Notes under the pieces: generated by a model | Databases searched by the model: none | What the model saw: the letters and a program-made list of their open reading frames with translations, nothing else | What the model was told of the DNA's origin: nothing | Program-made: the position numbers and the translations under genes | From: Armatimonadia bacterium | Lineage (GTDB): Bacteria > Armatimonadota > Zipacnadia > Zipacnadales > JABUFB01 | Assembly (NCBI GenBank): GCA_039679385.1 | Contig: JBDKVB010000118.1 | Coordinates: 1-49,086 of the forward strand | Direction of reading: 5' to 3' | DNA length: 49,086 nucleotides | Shown: positions 1-8,861 of the stretch, in pieces | Numbering within the stretch: position 1 is the first letter of the stretch | Layout of the letters: the number at the start of each line of letters is the position of its first letter

Positions 1-66
1 ACCGGCAAGACCGCCCTCGATGTGGCCCGGGAGATGCTGGAGGCCGATCGGCAGCGCAGGCAGTAA
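1..66 (+). CDS. C-terminal fragment of an unidentified protein
   Basis: The window opens inside an open frame that reads 21 residues (TGKTALDVAREMLEADRQRRQ) to a TAA at 64-66. The peptide is an amphipathic, charged helix ending in basic residues. Such a tail could close an oxidoreductase of the Gfo/Idh/MocA type, but 21 residues do not prove it. A strong hairpin follows three bases after the stop, which fits this being the true 3' end of a transcribed gene. Confidence 0.5.
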   Translation, partial: TGKTALDVAREMLEADRQRRQ

Positions 67-68
67 GG

Positions 69-102
69 CTCCGACCCGCCGGGATGCCCTGGCGGGTCGG
101 AG
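69..102. terminator. 12-bp perfect hairpin between convergent genes
   Basis: CTCCGACCCGCC (69-80) pairs perfectly with GGCGGGTCGGAG (91-102) around a 10-base loop. It lies between the stop of the leading partial gene and the stop of the convergent propeller gene at 169. There is no T-run on either side, so it is a stable stem without the classic intrinsic tail. It probably serves as a bidirectional 3' end or RNA-stability element. A weaker 5-bp stem (131-145) lies between it and the second gene. Confidence 0.55.
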
Positions 103-168
103 AGGATCGCCTGGATTGGTGCGCTCATCAGGACCAAAGGGGTCCCGCAGACTCGAAGAGCGCGGCGG

Positions 169-3100
169 TTACTCGGCGTCGTACTCCACGACCAACTCCG
201 GCGCCAGGATGCCCTCCTTGGACACGTAGGAGGCGCCGTCCGTCGTGGTGGGCACGATCACGATGCCGAGCTCGGTTAGGCCGGTCAGGTCAACGTTCAG
301 CTTCCGCGACTCCCACACATCCCGACCGACGCGTCCGAGAACCGCGATCTCTTTCCCCGGCTTCGGTCGGTTGGCGAAGGTGATCTTGTTCTCATCCCAC
401 GGCTCCGTGACGAGGTAGATGCGTCCCGAGTCGTTGCTCTCAGCCGCCTCGGACGCCGCACCGCGCAAGCGGAAGGTGACCGACACCGGCTTGCCCGGGA
501 TGCTGATCGGGAACTTGATGTAGGTGATGTTGTAGCTCTCGTCCTCCATCACGTTGTTCCCGCCGTCCACGAGCAGGTTCGCGGCCTGCCCGAAGTTGGT
601 GCTCGGGCTGCCGGCGCTCACGTAGGCATCACCGCTGGCCTTGATCGTGATGCGCCCTCGGTTGCCCAGGTACTCCACGCGACTGCTTCCTTTGGTCTCC
701 TGGCGCCCGTCGGCCCAGACCAGTTCCGCGTTGAGTGCCTTGTCGGCCTTCGGCCCCCTACTCCCGACCTTGATCTGCACCGGGACCGTCACCGTCTGGT
801 CGCGGGCAACCTTCACCGGCACTTGCGCCGGCGTCACCGAGATGCCCTCCGACGTCGTCAGACGCAGCACACCATCGAAGTCGCGGTCCGTGCTGTTGCC
901 AAGGGTCACAACGCCCGAAGCAGTGGGCTCCAGGTCGCTGACTGTGGCGGTCGGAAGGACCATCCCCATCTGAACCACCCGCTCGCGCTCGATCTCCAGG
1001 CAGTTCAGCAACGGCGCCTGCGCGGGGCTGCCCTGAGTCTTCGGGACGAACTCGAGCGCCAGGTCACCGGAGACCTCGATGCCGCGGAACTCCTTCGTCA
1101 CGACCCGGTTCGGCCCGCCCGCCGTGGCGTAGAGGTCGAAGTTCTGCGCCACGGTCTTCCCCTGGAGCTTGATGTCAAAGACACGCTGGCCGCGCTTCGT
1201 GCTCTCCGTGTCGACAAACCCCAGGCGCACGGTGTAGACCGCCGCACCGTCCTCGGGCTTCACCAGCGTCAGATTGCACTTCGACAGGCCCGCATAGCCC
1301 GAGGAGTACACCCACGGGGAGTCGGTGCCCGAAGCCTGGAAGGTGTCCGCCGACTTGCTGAAGTAGCCGCCACCGGCGAGGCCGCTCACCGACATTCCCA
1401 GCGCCAGTTGCATCCGACCGCTCGGGCGCGGGAAGGACAGCCACAGCTTGCCCTTGTCGTCGGTCCGGTCGCCGGGGCCACCGAGGTTCACCGACAGGTG
1501 CTTCACGGGCGTCGTCGGCGCACGGTCGCTGTACATGCCCCAGGCCTTCTCCTGCTTGCGGGGTGCCAGGACGGTCGTGCAGTGGATGGAGAAGAGACAC
1601 AGGCAGCCGGAACTGGCCTCCGGAACGACCACGAGCCCGTTGGCGGGGATCATGTTGATCCAGCATCCGGGACGCTGACCAGCGAAGTGTTCGGTCCCGC
1701 GCTCGGAGGCGAGGTCGTAGTAGCCCATGCAGTAAGACCGGAACAGCAGAGCGTTCGGACACCCCGAGATCGTGCCACAGTGGTGACCCGGGCGCTCGAA
1801 CTCCCAGATCGAGGATCGCCCGGTTACCGGGTTCTCACGCATCTTCTGCTCGCCGGTGTGCAGGTCGAAGGCCCAGGGCTCGGCGACCAGCATGTCACCA
1901 ATCGCCAGCGGACGGATGCGGTACCCGATCGCCTTGCTCCACAGCAGTGAGCCGTCCTTCTGCGCCAGGACCGTTGCACGTCGGGAAGCGTACTCGCCCG
2001 AAAGGAACTGCGGCCAGTAGTGGCCATTGCTGTGAGCGCCGCAGAACACGAGGACGTCCTTCGTGGCGATCAGCGACAGGATGTGCATGCCGCAGTCGGT
2101 CAGGTCGACCGGCTTCTCCCAGGCCGTAGCGCCCGACTTTGCATCGAGGGCCACGACCACCCGCACATCAGTGTTGCCCAGCAGCTTGAGGGCGGCTGCA
2201 GAGTCAACCTTCTCCCGCGCCATGATCTCCTGGATGCGGGTCTTCAGGGCGACTTCGCGCTGCTCCGGCGTCGCTCTGTCGTCGGGGAAGAACACCCGCC
2301 CACCATCGACGGCGATGGCGTTGTTGCGGATCTTGGTGCCGCGGTACACCCAGCGGGTCTCACCGCTGTCCGCGTCGATGGCGAAGAGCGCCTTGCTGTC
2401 CAAGGTGGCACTGGCCGCAGATCCATAGAGGATACCATTGACGACAGCCACATAGGACCAGCGGTTGTTGCCTTCCTGGACTTCGCTGGGGATGGCGTAG
2501 GTCGCCACGGTGTTGCCCGTGAGGTTGTCCAGGCGCAGGCACTTGTCCTTGGTAACGACGAACAGGCTGCGGTCGTCGGCGGCCAGGTTACTGCACTCGC
2601 GGACCATGCCCACACGGTAGGCGCCGGGAATCTCCCGCTCCCAGTTCATGAGCCCGTTGTAGGCGTCGAAGCACATGATCCGGTCGATGCCCTGCAGGTA
2701 GACGCGCCCGTTGATGGACAGCGGCGCGGCGTTGCCCGAGTGACGGCTCGGGACCTTGTCCGGACCCGGCTCGCCATACCACAGGACGCCCAGCGGGCAC
2801 TCGACAGCGGTGTCAGTCGAACTGGCGGTGTTGCCCGGAGTGCCGTACTGGTGTGTCCAGGCACCGGCGCCGGGCAGCGCTCCGCGAAGGTAGCTCATCC
2901 AGACCCCGTCGGCCGCGTCGATCCGGCAGCCCGTGAACTCCGGCGCTGCAGCCCATTGCCGGAGGGCTTGCTCATCGAGCCTCGCGACGGCCGAGGAGCT
3001 CACCTTCGGCTGGCCGAAGTACACCATGCCGCCGCAGGGCTTCAGAACCCGCAGCACCTCCGCGGCGGGCACGTCGACCTTCCCCCGGAGCAGCGCGTCT

Positions 3101-4854
3101 TCGGAGACAACCAGATTGGCGAAGTAGCCGGAGTAGGGGAGAGAGGCCAGGTTGCCCTGGTCCACCGTGATGCGCGACCCGTACATCCCGGTACGGTCCA
3201 GCGTCGCACGAGCCGCGGCGACCTTCTCCGGATCCGGGTCGACAGCGTAGACGTTGAGCTCACTGCGGCGTGCGAGCTCGTAGGCAAGCCTTCCGGTGCC
3301 GCATCCAAGGACGAGGCAGTAGCCTCGGGTGATCCCGGTTGTGTCGAGGATCTTCTTGGCAGCATACCGGCAGACCCGCGTCATCTCATCCTGGGGGAAG
3401 GGCTCCGCGGTGGTTGCCGGCGCCGGGGCTACCTGCGCCGGTCGAGGTCCGACGGCGAAACACTCCACGACACCCGTGTCGGTGCTCACGAACAGCTTGC
3501 CGTCCGAGACCGCCAGACCCTTCGCCGTGCCATCCACAGAGGCTTCCCACAGCTTCGCGCCCTTCGCACGGTCCAGGGCGATCACGCTGCCGGCACCGCC
3601 GGCGATGATCCCGTCCTTGGTGACGATCATGCACTCCAGGCCCTCGCGGGCGAAGTTGAACAGTGTGCAGGCGTCGATCCCCCTCTGGTTTGCCACCAGG
3701 TCATCATCGATCTGTTTGAGCTGGGCCTGGTAGTCCTTCGGACGGGGGCTGGCCGAACTCAGGTTGCTGCGCTTGGTCTCAAGTCCCTTGCGCAGTCGAC
3801 TGAGGTCCGGGTACTTGACGCGATCCAGGGCACTGATGCCACTGTCCTTGAGCATGTAGGAGACAGCCGGTGTGACCACCAGGCGCTTGCCGGGGTACCA
3901 GGCGAACCCGACCTTCCCTGTTGCCTGTTCGATACCCGCGACCTGGGCCTCCGTGCCCGAGTAGAGCTTGTCGCCCTCCAGAAGCGCGTAGGTGCCGCCG
4001 ACGATCCCCACGGAACGCCAGTTTCCACCGGACTGGTACAGCCACTTCCCATCAGTCCGGCTGAAGGCGGCAGGCATGTTGCGACCGGCAGCCAGGAACA
4101 GAGCGGTCTTGGAGGCGAGGGCATAGCCCTGCGGGGAGAACCCATCTCGTCCGCTGGACCTGTCGGAAAGGGTGTCATTGAGCCACACTCTTGACCCGTC
4201 AGAGGCCTTCACGGCGTGCAGGTAGATGCGCTCCCCTGGGAAGATCCCGGCGGCGAAGTAGGCGATGCCGTCGTCGACAACCACACTCGTCCGAACCGGC
4301 CATAGCGAGATCATCCGGCCATGCCCGAGGACACGCTCATCAGTCGGTCCGCCCTGACAGCGCCAGACCAATCCCCCGGTCGCCGCATCCAGGCAGTACG
4401 CGCAACCATCGTCGGAGCCGAAGTAGACACGCCCCTTATCGACCATCGGGGCCAAGCGAACCGGCCCTCCGGTGAAGTAGGTCCAGCGCACCCGACCGGT
4501 GGCTGCCTCTACGCAGTACAGCTTGTTGTCCGCAGAGGAGCCGAAGTAGAGCAGTCCGTCCGCCACTGCCACATGGAAGGCGTCGTCAAACCTGAGGCGA
4601 GGCCGTTCGAGCATGCCCTCGAGGGGCTCATGATGTGGGTCTGCCCAGGCGTTCTGTGGCGGGACCGGCGACTTGAAGGTCCAGTGCTCCTGCAGCGGCC
4701 ATGTCAGGGCTTCCTCCGACACGCCGCTGCGTGCAAGGTCGCGCATGTAGGTGGGCCAGTTCTCTGCACAGCCACAGGCTGTGAGCAGGATGGCTGCGCA
4801 GACGCACAGCACAGACACCAGCGGGAGTCGTCCTTGATAGGTGGTCCTTCTCAT
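169..4854 (-). CDS. PQQ-type propeller lipoprotein with an internal methyltransferase-like domain
   Basis: 1561 aa. Residues 1-27 form a lipoprotein signal ending in the lipobox LTAC, so the protein should be lipid-anchored outside the cytoplasm. Residues about 90-470 hold PQQ/BamB-like propeller strands (LYFGSSADNKLYCVEAATGRVRW, GRVYFGSDDG). Residues about 490-660 read as a class I SAM-methyltransferase fold: motif I VLGCGTGRLA (515-524), the acidic strand end VYAVDPDPE (535-543), then VLKPCGGMVYF. A second propeller region follows (about 665-1100), then a malectin-like sandwich, a NEW3-like Ig domain, and a C-terminal DNRLRE-like domain (about 1420-1560, with DAYVSAGSPSTNFG). The start is supported by GGAGG nine bases upstream. 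Secreted propeller proteins are common in this kind of genome. A Rossmann methyltransferase inside one is odd, because SAM is not expected outside the cytoplasm. The domain may be a degenerate binding fold. The function is unknown. Confidence 0.85.
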   Translation of the reverse strand: MRRTTYQGRLPLVSVLCVCAAILLTACGCAENWPTYMRDLARSGVSEEALTWPLQEHWTFKSPVPPQNAWADPHHEPLEGMLERPRLRFDDAFHVAVADGLLYFGSSADNKLYCVEAATGRVRWTYFTGGPVRLAPMVDKGRVYFGSDDGCAYCLDAATGGLVWRCQGGPTDERVLGHGRMISLWPVRTSVVVDDGIAYFAAGIFPGERIYLHAVKASDGSRVWLNDTLSDRSSGRDGFSPQGYALASKTALFLAAGRNMPAAFSRTDGKWLYQSGGNWRSVGIVGGTYALLEGDKLYSGTEAQVAGIEQATGKVGFAWYPGKRLVVTPAVSYMLKDSGISALDRVKYPDLSRLRKGLETKRSNLSSASPRPKDYQAQLKQIDDDLVANQRGIDACTLFNFAREGLECMIVTKDGIIAGGAGSVIALDRAKGAKLWEASVDGTAKGLAVSDGKLFVSTDTGVVECFAVGPRPAQVAPAPATTAEPFPQDEMTRVCRYAAKKILDTTGITRGYCLVLGCGTGRLAYELARRSELNVYAVDPDPEKVAAARATLDRTGMYGSRITVDQGNLASLPYSGYFANLVVSEDALLRGKVDVPAAEVLRVLKPCGGMVYFGQPKVSSSAVARLDEQALRQWAAAPEFTGCRIDAADGVWMSYLRGALPGAGAWTHQYGTPGNTASSTDTAVECPLGVLWYGEPGPDKVPSRHSGNAAPLSINGRVYLQGIDRIMCFDAYNGLMNWEREIPGAYRVGMVRECSNLAADDRSLFVVTKDKCLRLDNLTGNTVATYAIPSEVQEGNNRWSYVAVVNGILYGSAASATLDSKALFAIDADSGETRWVYRGTKIRNNAIAVDGGRVFFPDDRATPEQREVALKTRIQEIMAREKVDSAAALKLLGNTDVRVVVALDAKSGATAWEKPVDLTDCGMHILSLIATKDVLVFCGAHSNGHYWPQFLSGEYASRRATVLAQKDGSLLWSKAIGYRIRPLAIGDMLVAEPWAFDLHTGEQKMRENPVTGRSSIWEFERPGHHCGTISGCPNALLFRSYCMGYYDLASERGTEHFAGQRPGCWINMIPANGLVVVPEASSGCLCLFSIHCTTVLAPRKQEKAWGMYSDRAPTTPVKHLSVNLGGPGDRTDDKGKLWLSFPRPSGRMQLALGMSVSGLAGGGYFSKSADTFQASGTDSPWVYSSGYAGLSKCNLTLVKPEDGAAVYTVRLGFVDTESTKRGQRVFDIKLQGKTVAQNFDLYATAGGPNRVVTKEFRGIEVSGDLALEFVPKTQGSPAQAPLLNCLEIERERVVQMGMVLPTATVSDLEPTASGVVTLGNSTDRDFDGVLRLTTSEGISVTPAQVPVKVARDQTVTVPVQIKVGSRGPKADKALNAELVWADGRQETKGSSRVEYLGNRGRITIKASGDAYVSAGSPSTNFGQAANLLVDGGNNVMEDESYNITYIKFPISIPGKPVSVTFRLRGAASEAAESNDSGRIYLVTEPWDENKITFANRPKPGKEIAVLGRVGRDVWESRKLNVDLTGLTELGIVIVPTTTDGASYVSKEGILAPELVVEYDAE

Positions 4855-4896
4855 CGTTCGAGGCCTCCGTTGCTGCTCTGCAACCTGTCTCAGTGG

Positions 4897-4925
4897 TTGA
4901 TGCTGTCGGTTGAGTGTAGTATAGT
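4897..4925 (+). promoter_or_regulatory. Sigma70-like promoter for the ABC/pseudopilin operon
   Basis: TTGATG (4897-4902) and TATAGT (4920-4925) are separated by exactly 17 bases, in the gap between two divergent genes and about 65 bases upstream of the first operon gene. Both hexamers match the sigma70 consensus in five of six positions. The surrounding stretch (about 4900-4960) is AT-richer than the rest of the window. Confidence 0.55.
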
Positions 4926-4991
4926 GTCCTCACAACTTGTGAAACCTAATGACACAATTCCCGGGGTCGTCTTCCGGGTATGGAGTCGGCC

Positions 4992-6194
4992 ATGACGCTG
5001 CGTCCCGCTCTCCGCCTGCTCGCCCTACTCGCCGCGCCCTTACTTCTCTCTTCACTTCCCTCCGCGGTGACCGCGTGTCCCTATGACATCCGCGACGCGG
5101 GCTTCATTGTCCGCGACCCGTCTCCCTACAGGCTAGTATTCTATGTTAACGATACAACGCCCTCCCGGGAAAAGCTGCCCGTGTGGGTAGATTCTGCTGC
5201 CCGCAGTGAACTGGGCGAGGCCAACGTGGTTGCTGAGGTCGCCAACCTTGCACGCCTCGACAAGACAGACCCTCTGCGGGTTCACTTCGAGAGGCTCGCA
5301 CCCCAGAAGCTTCCCGCACCCGTCCTGATCTCTCCTCGCAACCAGGCCTTCCTCGTGCCTGGCTTCGACACGACCCAGATCACTGAGCAATCGGTGACGG
5401 ACTTCGTGCGCAGCGTCGTCCGCTCTCCAGTGCGAGAGCAACTCGCGCAGCACTTGGTCGACGCCTGGTGTACCATCCTCATCCTGCCCGGTGCTGACGC
5501 CGTCGAGAACCAGCGGGTGACGAAGGCCGTTGCCGAGGCGCGCAAGGCAATCGTGGGCACCACGACGCCCATGGGCACACAGATCCGGGTGCAGCCGTGG
5601 GTGATCACCACCTACGCCGGAGACCCCGTGGAGTCCGTCGTGCGGTGGTCCCTGGGGATGACCGACAAGGAGCCGCCGCTGCCTGAGGTCGCGGTCGTCT
5701 GGGGAATGGCCCGGCGCATCGGACCGGTCCTCAAGGGAGATCAGGTCAGCGCTTCCTCCGTGGGGAACCTCCTGCGTCTGCTGGGCGAGAACTGCACTTG
5801 TACTTCCGACCCCGCCTATCTGATCGGGCCGTCCGTTCCCTTTGTGTGGGACGAGAAGCTTCGTCAGGCCACGCGGGACGCGCTAGGTTTCGATCCCGAT
5901 AGCCCGCAGGCCCGCAGTACCCTGTCCGGTGTATGGACCACCCTTGAGCCCGGTGCCGAACCGAATGAGAACGTTTTGCCAAATCCCGGAGGAGGATACA
6001 TTGAGTTCCCCGCGGAACCGGGGCAGGGCGAGGGCGCACCCGAGGGCGATGACCCGGACGCAGTTGGTGCCGCGCCCACGTCGTGGGAGAACCGAGGCCT
6101 GAAGGTAGCAGCCATCACCGCTGTCGGCCTCGGCGGGGCAGCCGGCGGCGGCGGTGCTCTCGTGTGGTGGCTGCGTCGCAAGCGGTGCGTCTGA
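4992..6194 (+). CDS. Exported Cys-X-Cys protein with C-terminal membrane anchor, unknown function
   Basis: 400 aa from the ATG at 4992, chosen because GGAG lies six bases upstream. The in-frame ATG at 4980 has no such site. An N-terminal signal sequence ends at AVTAC, directly before CPYD (Cys29); VTAC could also act as a lipobox. Two further cysteines form Cys-X-Cys (Cys268/270, in GENCTCTSDP). A Pro/Gly/Glu-rich linker (about 320-360) leads to a C-terminal TM helix followed by WWLRRKR, so the body should face outside with a short basic tail inside. I do not recognise a catalytic domain. Conserved cysteines next to an ABC exporter suggest redox, metal or thiol-linked cargo handling, but this is inference. 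It is the first gene of a tight operon, 27 bases before the permease gene. Confidence 0.75.
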   Translation: MTLRPALRLLALLAAPLLLSSLPSAVTACPYDIRDAGFIVRDPSPYRLVFYVNDTTPSREKLPVWVDSAARSELGEANVVAEVANLARLDKTDPLRVHFERLAPQKLPAPVLISPRNQAFLVPGFDTTQITEQSVTDFVRSVVRSPVREQLAQHLVDAWCTILILPGADAVENQRVTKAVAEARKAIVGTTTPMGTQIRVQPWVITTYAGDPVESVVRWSLGMTDKEPPLPEVAVVWGMARRIGPVLKGDQVSASSVGNLLRLLGENCTCTSDPAYLIGPSVPFVWDEKLRQATRDALGFDPDSPQARSTLSGVWTTLEPGAEPNENVLPNPGGGYIEFPAEPGQGEGAPEGDDPDAVGAAPTSWENRGLKVAAITAVGLGGAAGGGGALVWWLRRKRCV

Positions 6195-6221
6195 AGCTAC
6201 TGAGTACAGGGTGGGCCACCT

Positions 6222-7364
6222 ATGTCCGCGCTCAAAGTCATGTTCAGTGAGATCCGCCATCGTCTGTTGAGTTTCCTTGTGGGCTTGCTCGCCGTCATCG
6301 GCGCAGTAACGCTCTTCGTCTCCCTGGTCACCATGGGCCGTGCCTCCAACACCGAGACGCAGCGCCTGATGCGTAACCTCGGCTTCAATCTCCTCATCGT
6401 CCCCGCCGGAACCGACCTCGCCGACTTCTGGGCCACGGACTTCGTCAAGGGTGACATGCCGGAGGAGTACGTCAAGCGCCTCGCACGTACCCACGGCATC
6501 ATGGCAGACCACTACGTCGCCACCCTCGAGAAGAAGATCGAGTGGCGCGGACGTGAGGTTCTGCTCACAGGTCTCCTGCCCGAGGTCCACGCCATCGACG
6601 CGCCTGCCACCAAAGCGCCAATGGGCTTCCAGATCAAGCCTGGAAGTTGTCTGGTGGGGTCTGCCCTGGCCAGATCGCTCAAGCTAGAATCTGGACAGAC
6701 CCTTGAGGTCCTCGGCAAGAAGCTGAAGGTCACCGAGCGCCTCGCAGAGGACGGCAGCAAGCAGGACATCCGCCTCTACGCCAACCTCCGCGACGTCCAG
6801 TCAATGCTCAAGATGCCCGACCGCATCAACCAGATTCAGGCCCTTGGGTGTCTGTGTGCCGGAGCGACCCTTGACGACCTGCGCAAGCAGATGGGAGCCG
6901 TGCTCCCGGACTCCTACGTCGCCGAGATCCGTTCCATCGCCACCGCAAGGTCGCAGACACGGAAGATGGTGGAGGAGCACGTCGGGTTCATCATGGCAGC
7001 CGCCCTGGTCGTCTGCGCGGTGTGGGTCGGACTGCTCTCGCTGCTCAACGTCAGGGACCGGCACCAGGAGATCGGCATCCTGCGTGCCCTCGGTTTTGGC
7101 TCTGGCCGGATCATGGCTCTCTTCCTTGGCCGGACCGTTCTGATGGGCGTGATTGGTGCCGCGATAGGATTCCTGATCGGGACGGGGCTGGCGCTGGAGT
7201 ACGGGCCTGACATCTTCAAGTTCACTTTCGCCAAGGTCAAGCCAGCCTACGACTTGCTGGTTTCTTCGCTGGTGGCTGCCAGTGTTATCTCCGCCCTGGC
7301 CGGGTTCCTCCCCGCCATGGTTGCCGTGACCCAGGATCCTGCAGTCACCCTTCTGGAGGAGTAA
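6222..7364 (+). CDS. FtsX/MacB-like ABC transporter permease
   Basis: 380 aa with the FtsX/LolC/MacB layout: one TM helix near the N-terminus (about 15-37), an extracytoplasmic domain of roughly 210 residues, then three TM helices (about 254-275, 300-325, 345-370). The NVRDRHQEIGILRALGFG segment after the second helix is the typical FtsX-family cytoplasmic coupling loop. Proteins of this family use ATP hydrolysis to move lipoproteins, lipids or peptides mechanically, or to control envelope enzymes, rather than forming a simple pore. It stops two bases before the ATPase gene and surely works with it. The periplasmic domain probably meets the Cys-X-Cys protein encoded upstream. Confidence 0.88.
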   Translation: MSALKVMFSEIRHRLLSFLVGLLAVIGAVTLFVSLVTMGRASNTETQRLMRNLGFNLLIVPAGTDLADFWATDFVKGDMPEEYVKRLARTHGIMADHYVATLEKKIEWRGREVLLTGLLPEVHAIDAPATKAPMGFQIKPGSCLVGSALARSLKLESGQTLEVLGKKLKVTERLAEDGSKQDIRLYANLRDVQSMLKMPDRINQIQALGCLCAGATLDDLRKQMGAVLPDSYVAEIRSIATARSQTRKMVEEHVGFIMAAALVVCAVWVGLLSLLNVRDRHQEIGILRALGFGSGRIMALFLGRTVLMGVIGAAIGFLIGTGLALEYGPDIFKFTFAKVKPAYDLLVSSLVAASVISALAGFLPAMVAVTQDPAVTLLEE

Positions 7365-7366
7365 GT

Positions 7367-8053
7367 GTGGTTCGTCTGGAGGGCATTACCAAGCGTTACC
7401 GTTCCCACCGAGGCGAGGTTCGAGCCCTGTCAGAGGTCTCCCTGGAGGTCACCCCGGGGGAGTTCGTCGCAGTTCGAGGTCCGAGCGGCAGCGGCAAGTC
7501 TACCTTGCTGCTGACCATCGGTGGGATGATCCGCCCCACAAGCGGCACCGTCAGTGTCAACGGGACGAACCTGTATTCCCTCAGCGCCCAACAACGCGCC
7601 GGCTTCCGCGCAGCGCATGTCGGGTTTGTGTTCCAGATGTTCCACCTGGTTCCTTACCTGACGGTGCTGGAGAACGTGCTCTTGCCCTCGTCGCTGGTTG
7701 CGCAGCCGGGGGCTCGCGACCGGGCGGCATCCTTGCTTGAGCAGTTTGGCATGGGCGCCCGGCTGGAACACCGGCCTTCGGAACTGAGCACAGGTGAGCG
7801 CCAGCGCACAGCCATTGCGCGAGCCCTCATCAACAAGCCGGAGCTGGTTCTTGCCGACGAGCCAACGGGGAACCTGGATCCGGACACCGGCCGTCAGATT
7901 CTGCAGTACCTGTCCGAGTTCCACCGGGGCGGGGGCACGGTTCTCGTGGTCACTCACGAACCGTGGGTCGAGGAGTACGCACAACGGACGCTTATCTTGC
8001 GCGAAGGCAGACTCGCCGAGGCCGTACCTGAACTGAGGTCAGCTAATGCGTAA
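7367..8053 (+). CDS. LolD/MacB-like ABC transporter ATP-binding protein
   Basis: 228 aa, complete nucleotide-binding domain: Walker [10 protein letters not shown] (38-46), Q-loop Gln90, signature LSTGE (140-144), Walker B LVLADEP (160-166) and H-loop His197. The signature reads LSTGE rather than LSGGQ, a variant seen in LolD/MacB-type proteins. The start is GTG with GGAGGA six bases upstream, two bases after the permease stop, which implies translational coupling. It energises the permease at 6222-7364. Its last 8 bases overlap the pseudopilin gene, so the transporter and pseudopilin are read from one message. Confidence 0.92.
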   Translation: MVRLEGITKRYRSHRGEVRALSEVSLEVTPGEFVAVRGPSGSGKSTLLLTIGGMIRPTSGTVSVNGTNLYSLSAQQRAGFRAAHVGFVFQMFHLVPYLTVLENVLLPSSLVAQPGARDRAASLLEQFGMGARLEHRPSELSTGERQRTAIARALINKPELVLADEPTGNLDPDTGRQILQYLSEFHRGGGTVLVVTHEPWVEEYAQRTLILREGRLAEAVPELRSANA

Positions 8054-8705
8054 CGCACGAGCCGCCTTCACCCTGATCGAGTTGCTGGTCGTCATCGCCA
8101 TCATCGCCATCCTGGCGGCGATCCTTTTCCCGGTCTTCTCGCGTGCCCGGGAGCAGGCGCGGCGCACCCAGTGTCTGTCGAACCTTCGCCAACTCGGCAT
8201 GGCGGCACACATGTACTCCCAGGATTACGACGAGATACTGCCCTGCGACTACTACGCCTGCAACAGCAGCACGACTCACTCCCGTCTGGTCGCGCAGATC
8301 AGGCCCTACATCAAGAACCTGCAGGTCATGTACTGCCCGTCGGTCTACAGGGTCGCCACCTGGATGCCCGACTTCGCGCCGACGGAGGCGAACATGGCCG
8401 CGGGGAACATCAGCTACTACTGCTTCAGCTACGACCGTGTCCCCAACACCGTCAGCCCCGGCAAGTCGAACTACAGCACGTGGATCAGTTGGGGCTTCCT
8501 CCCTTCCAATGCCGGCAACACGCCCCGGGTTATGGATGAGTCCTGGGATCCCTCGTGCTGGCTCTTCTCTGACGGCTGGTGCAAGCTGACGCGGGACAAC
8601 TACGGGATCACGATCCACGAGTCCCACAACGGCTCCATCAACATCTGCTACCTCGACGGCCACGTGAAGTTCCAAGGCGGCGAAGCCAAAGCCGTGTTCA
8701 AGTAG
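8046..8705 (+). CDS. Type II secretion/type IV pilin-like pseudopilin, H-X9-DG family
   Basis: 219 aa. The N-terminus is a class III signal: a short basic leader (RNARAA), then FTLIELL with the conserved Glu5 of the mature protein and a long hydrophobic helix. The residue before the cleavage site is Ala instead of the usual Gly, which prepilin peptidases can accept. After the helix comes [20 protein letters not shown] and a C-terminal H-X9-DG motif ([12 protein letters not shown]), the mark of the large pseudopilin family of Armatimonadota/Planctomycetota genomes. Such proteins are thought to form fibres or secretion pseudopili and exist in many copies per genome. Here the gene overlaps the ABC ATPase gene by 8 bases, with GAGGT upstream, suggesting a link with that exporter. 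Confidence 0.9.
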   Translation: MRNARAAFTLIELLVVIAIIAILAAILFPVFSRAREQARRTQCLSNLRQLGMAAHMYSQDYDEILPCDYYACNSSTTHSRLVAQIRPYIKNLQVMYCPSVYRVATWMPDFAPTEANMAAGNISYYCFSYDRVPNTVSPGKSNYSTWISWGFLPSNAGNTPRVMDESWDPSCWLFSDGWCKLTRDNYGITIHESHNGSINICYLDGHVKFQGGEAKAVFK

Positions 8706-8761
8706 CACCGGCGGCCCACACCTGCAACTACCCAGTCTCTGTCCCATCGCCTCCTCAGGGC

Positions 8762-8798
8762 TCACCTCCGGCGTCGCGGTCTCTCGCGCTGGAGGTGA
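8762..8798 (+). terminator. 12-bp hairpin after the pseudopilin gene
   Basis: TCACCTCCGGCG (8762-8773) pairs with CGCTGGAGGTGA (8787-8798) with one G-T pair and a 13-base loop. It follows the pseudopilin stop and precedes the next gene by 63 bases. No T-run follows, so it may be a stability hairpin or a Rho-dependent end. The right arm contains a perfect Shine-Dalgarno sequence, but no suitable start codon lies behind it. Confidence 0.4.
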
Positions 8799-8861
8799 CT
8801 GCACGTCTGGGGCGAAGTGGACCCGGTGACAGCCAACCTCCACGTTAGGGGGACGTGAATC

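Noticed and set aside
131-145. A second small hairpin (GGACC/GGTCC) near the left end.
   Set aside because: Only 5 bp with no T-run. Too common by chance to call.
2020-4194. A 724-residue open frame on the plus strand opposite the propeller-methyltransferase gene.
   Set aside because: It is the antisense shadow of a well-supported gene in high-GC DNA. Its translation is rich in Arg, Gly, His and Asp/Val without domain motifs or a ribosome site.
8791-8815. A perfect Shine-Dalgarno sequence (GGAGGTGA) that might start a small gene.
   Set aside because: No ATG, GTG or TTG lies at a usable distance, and the sequence is one arm of a hairpin.
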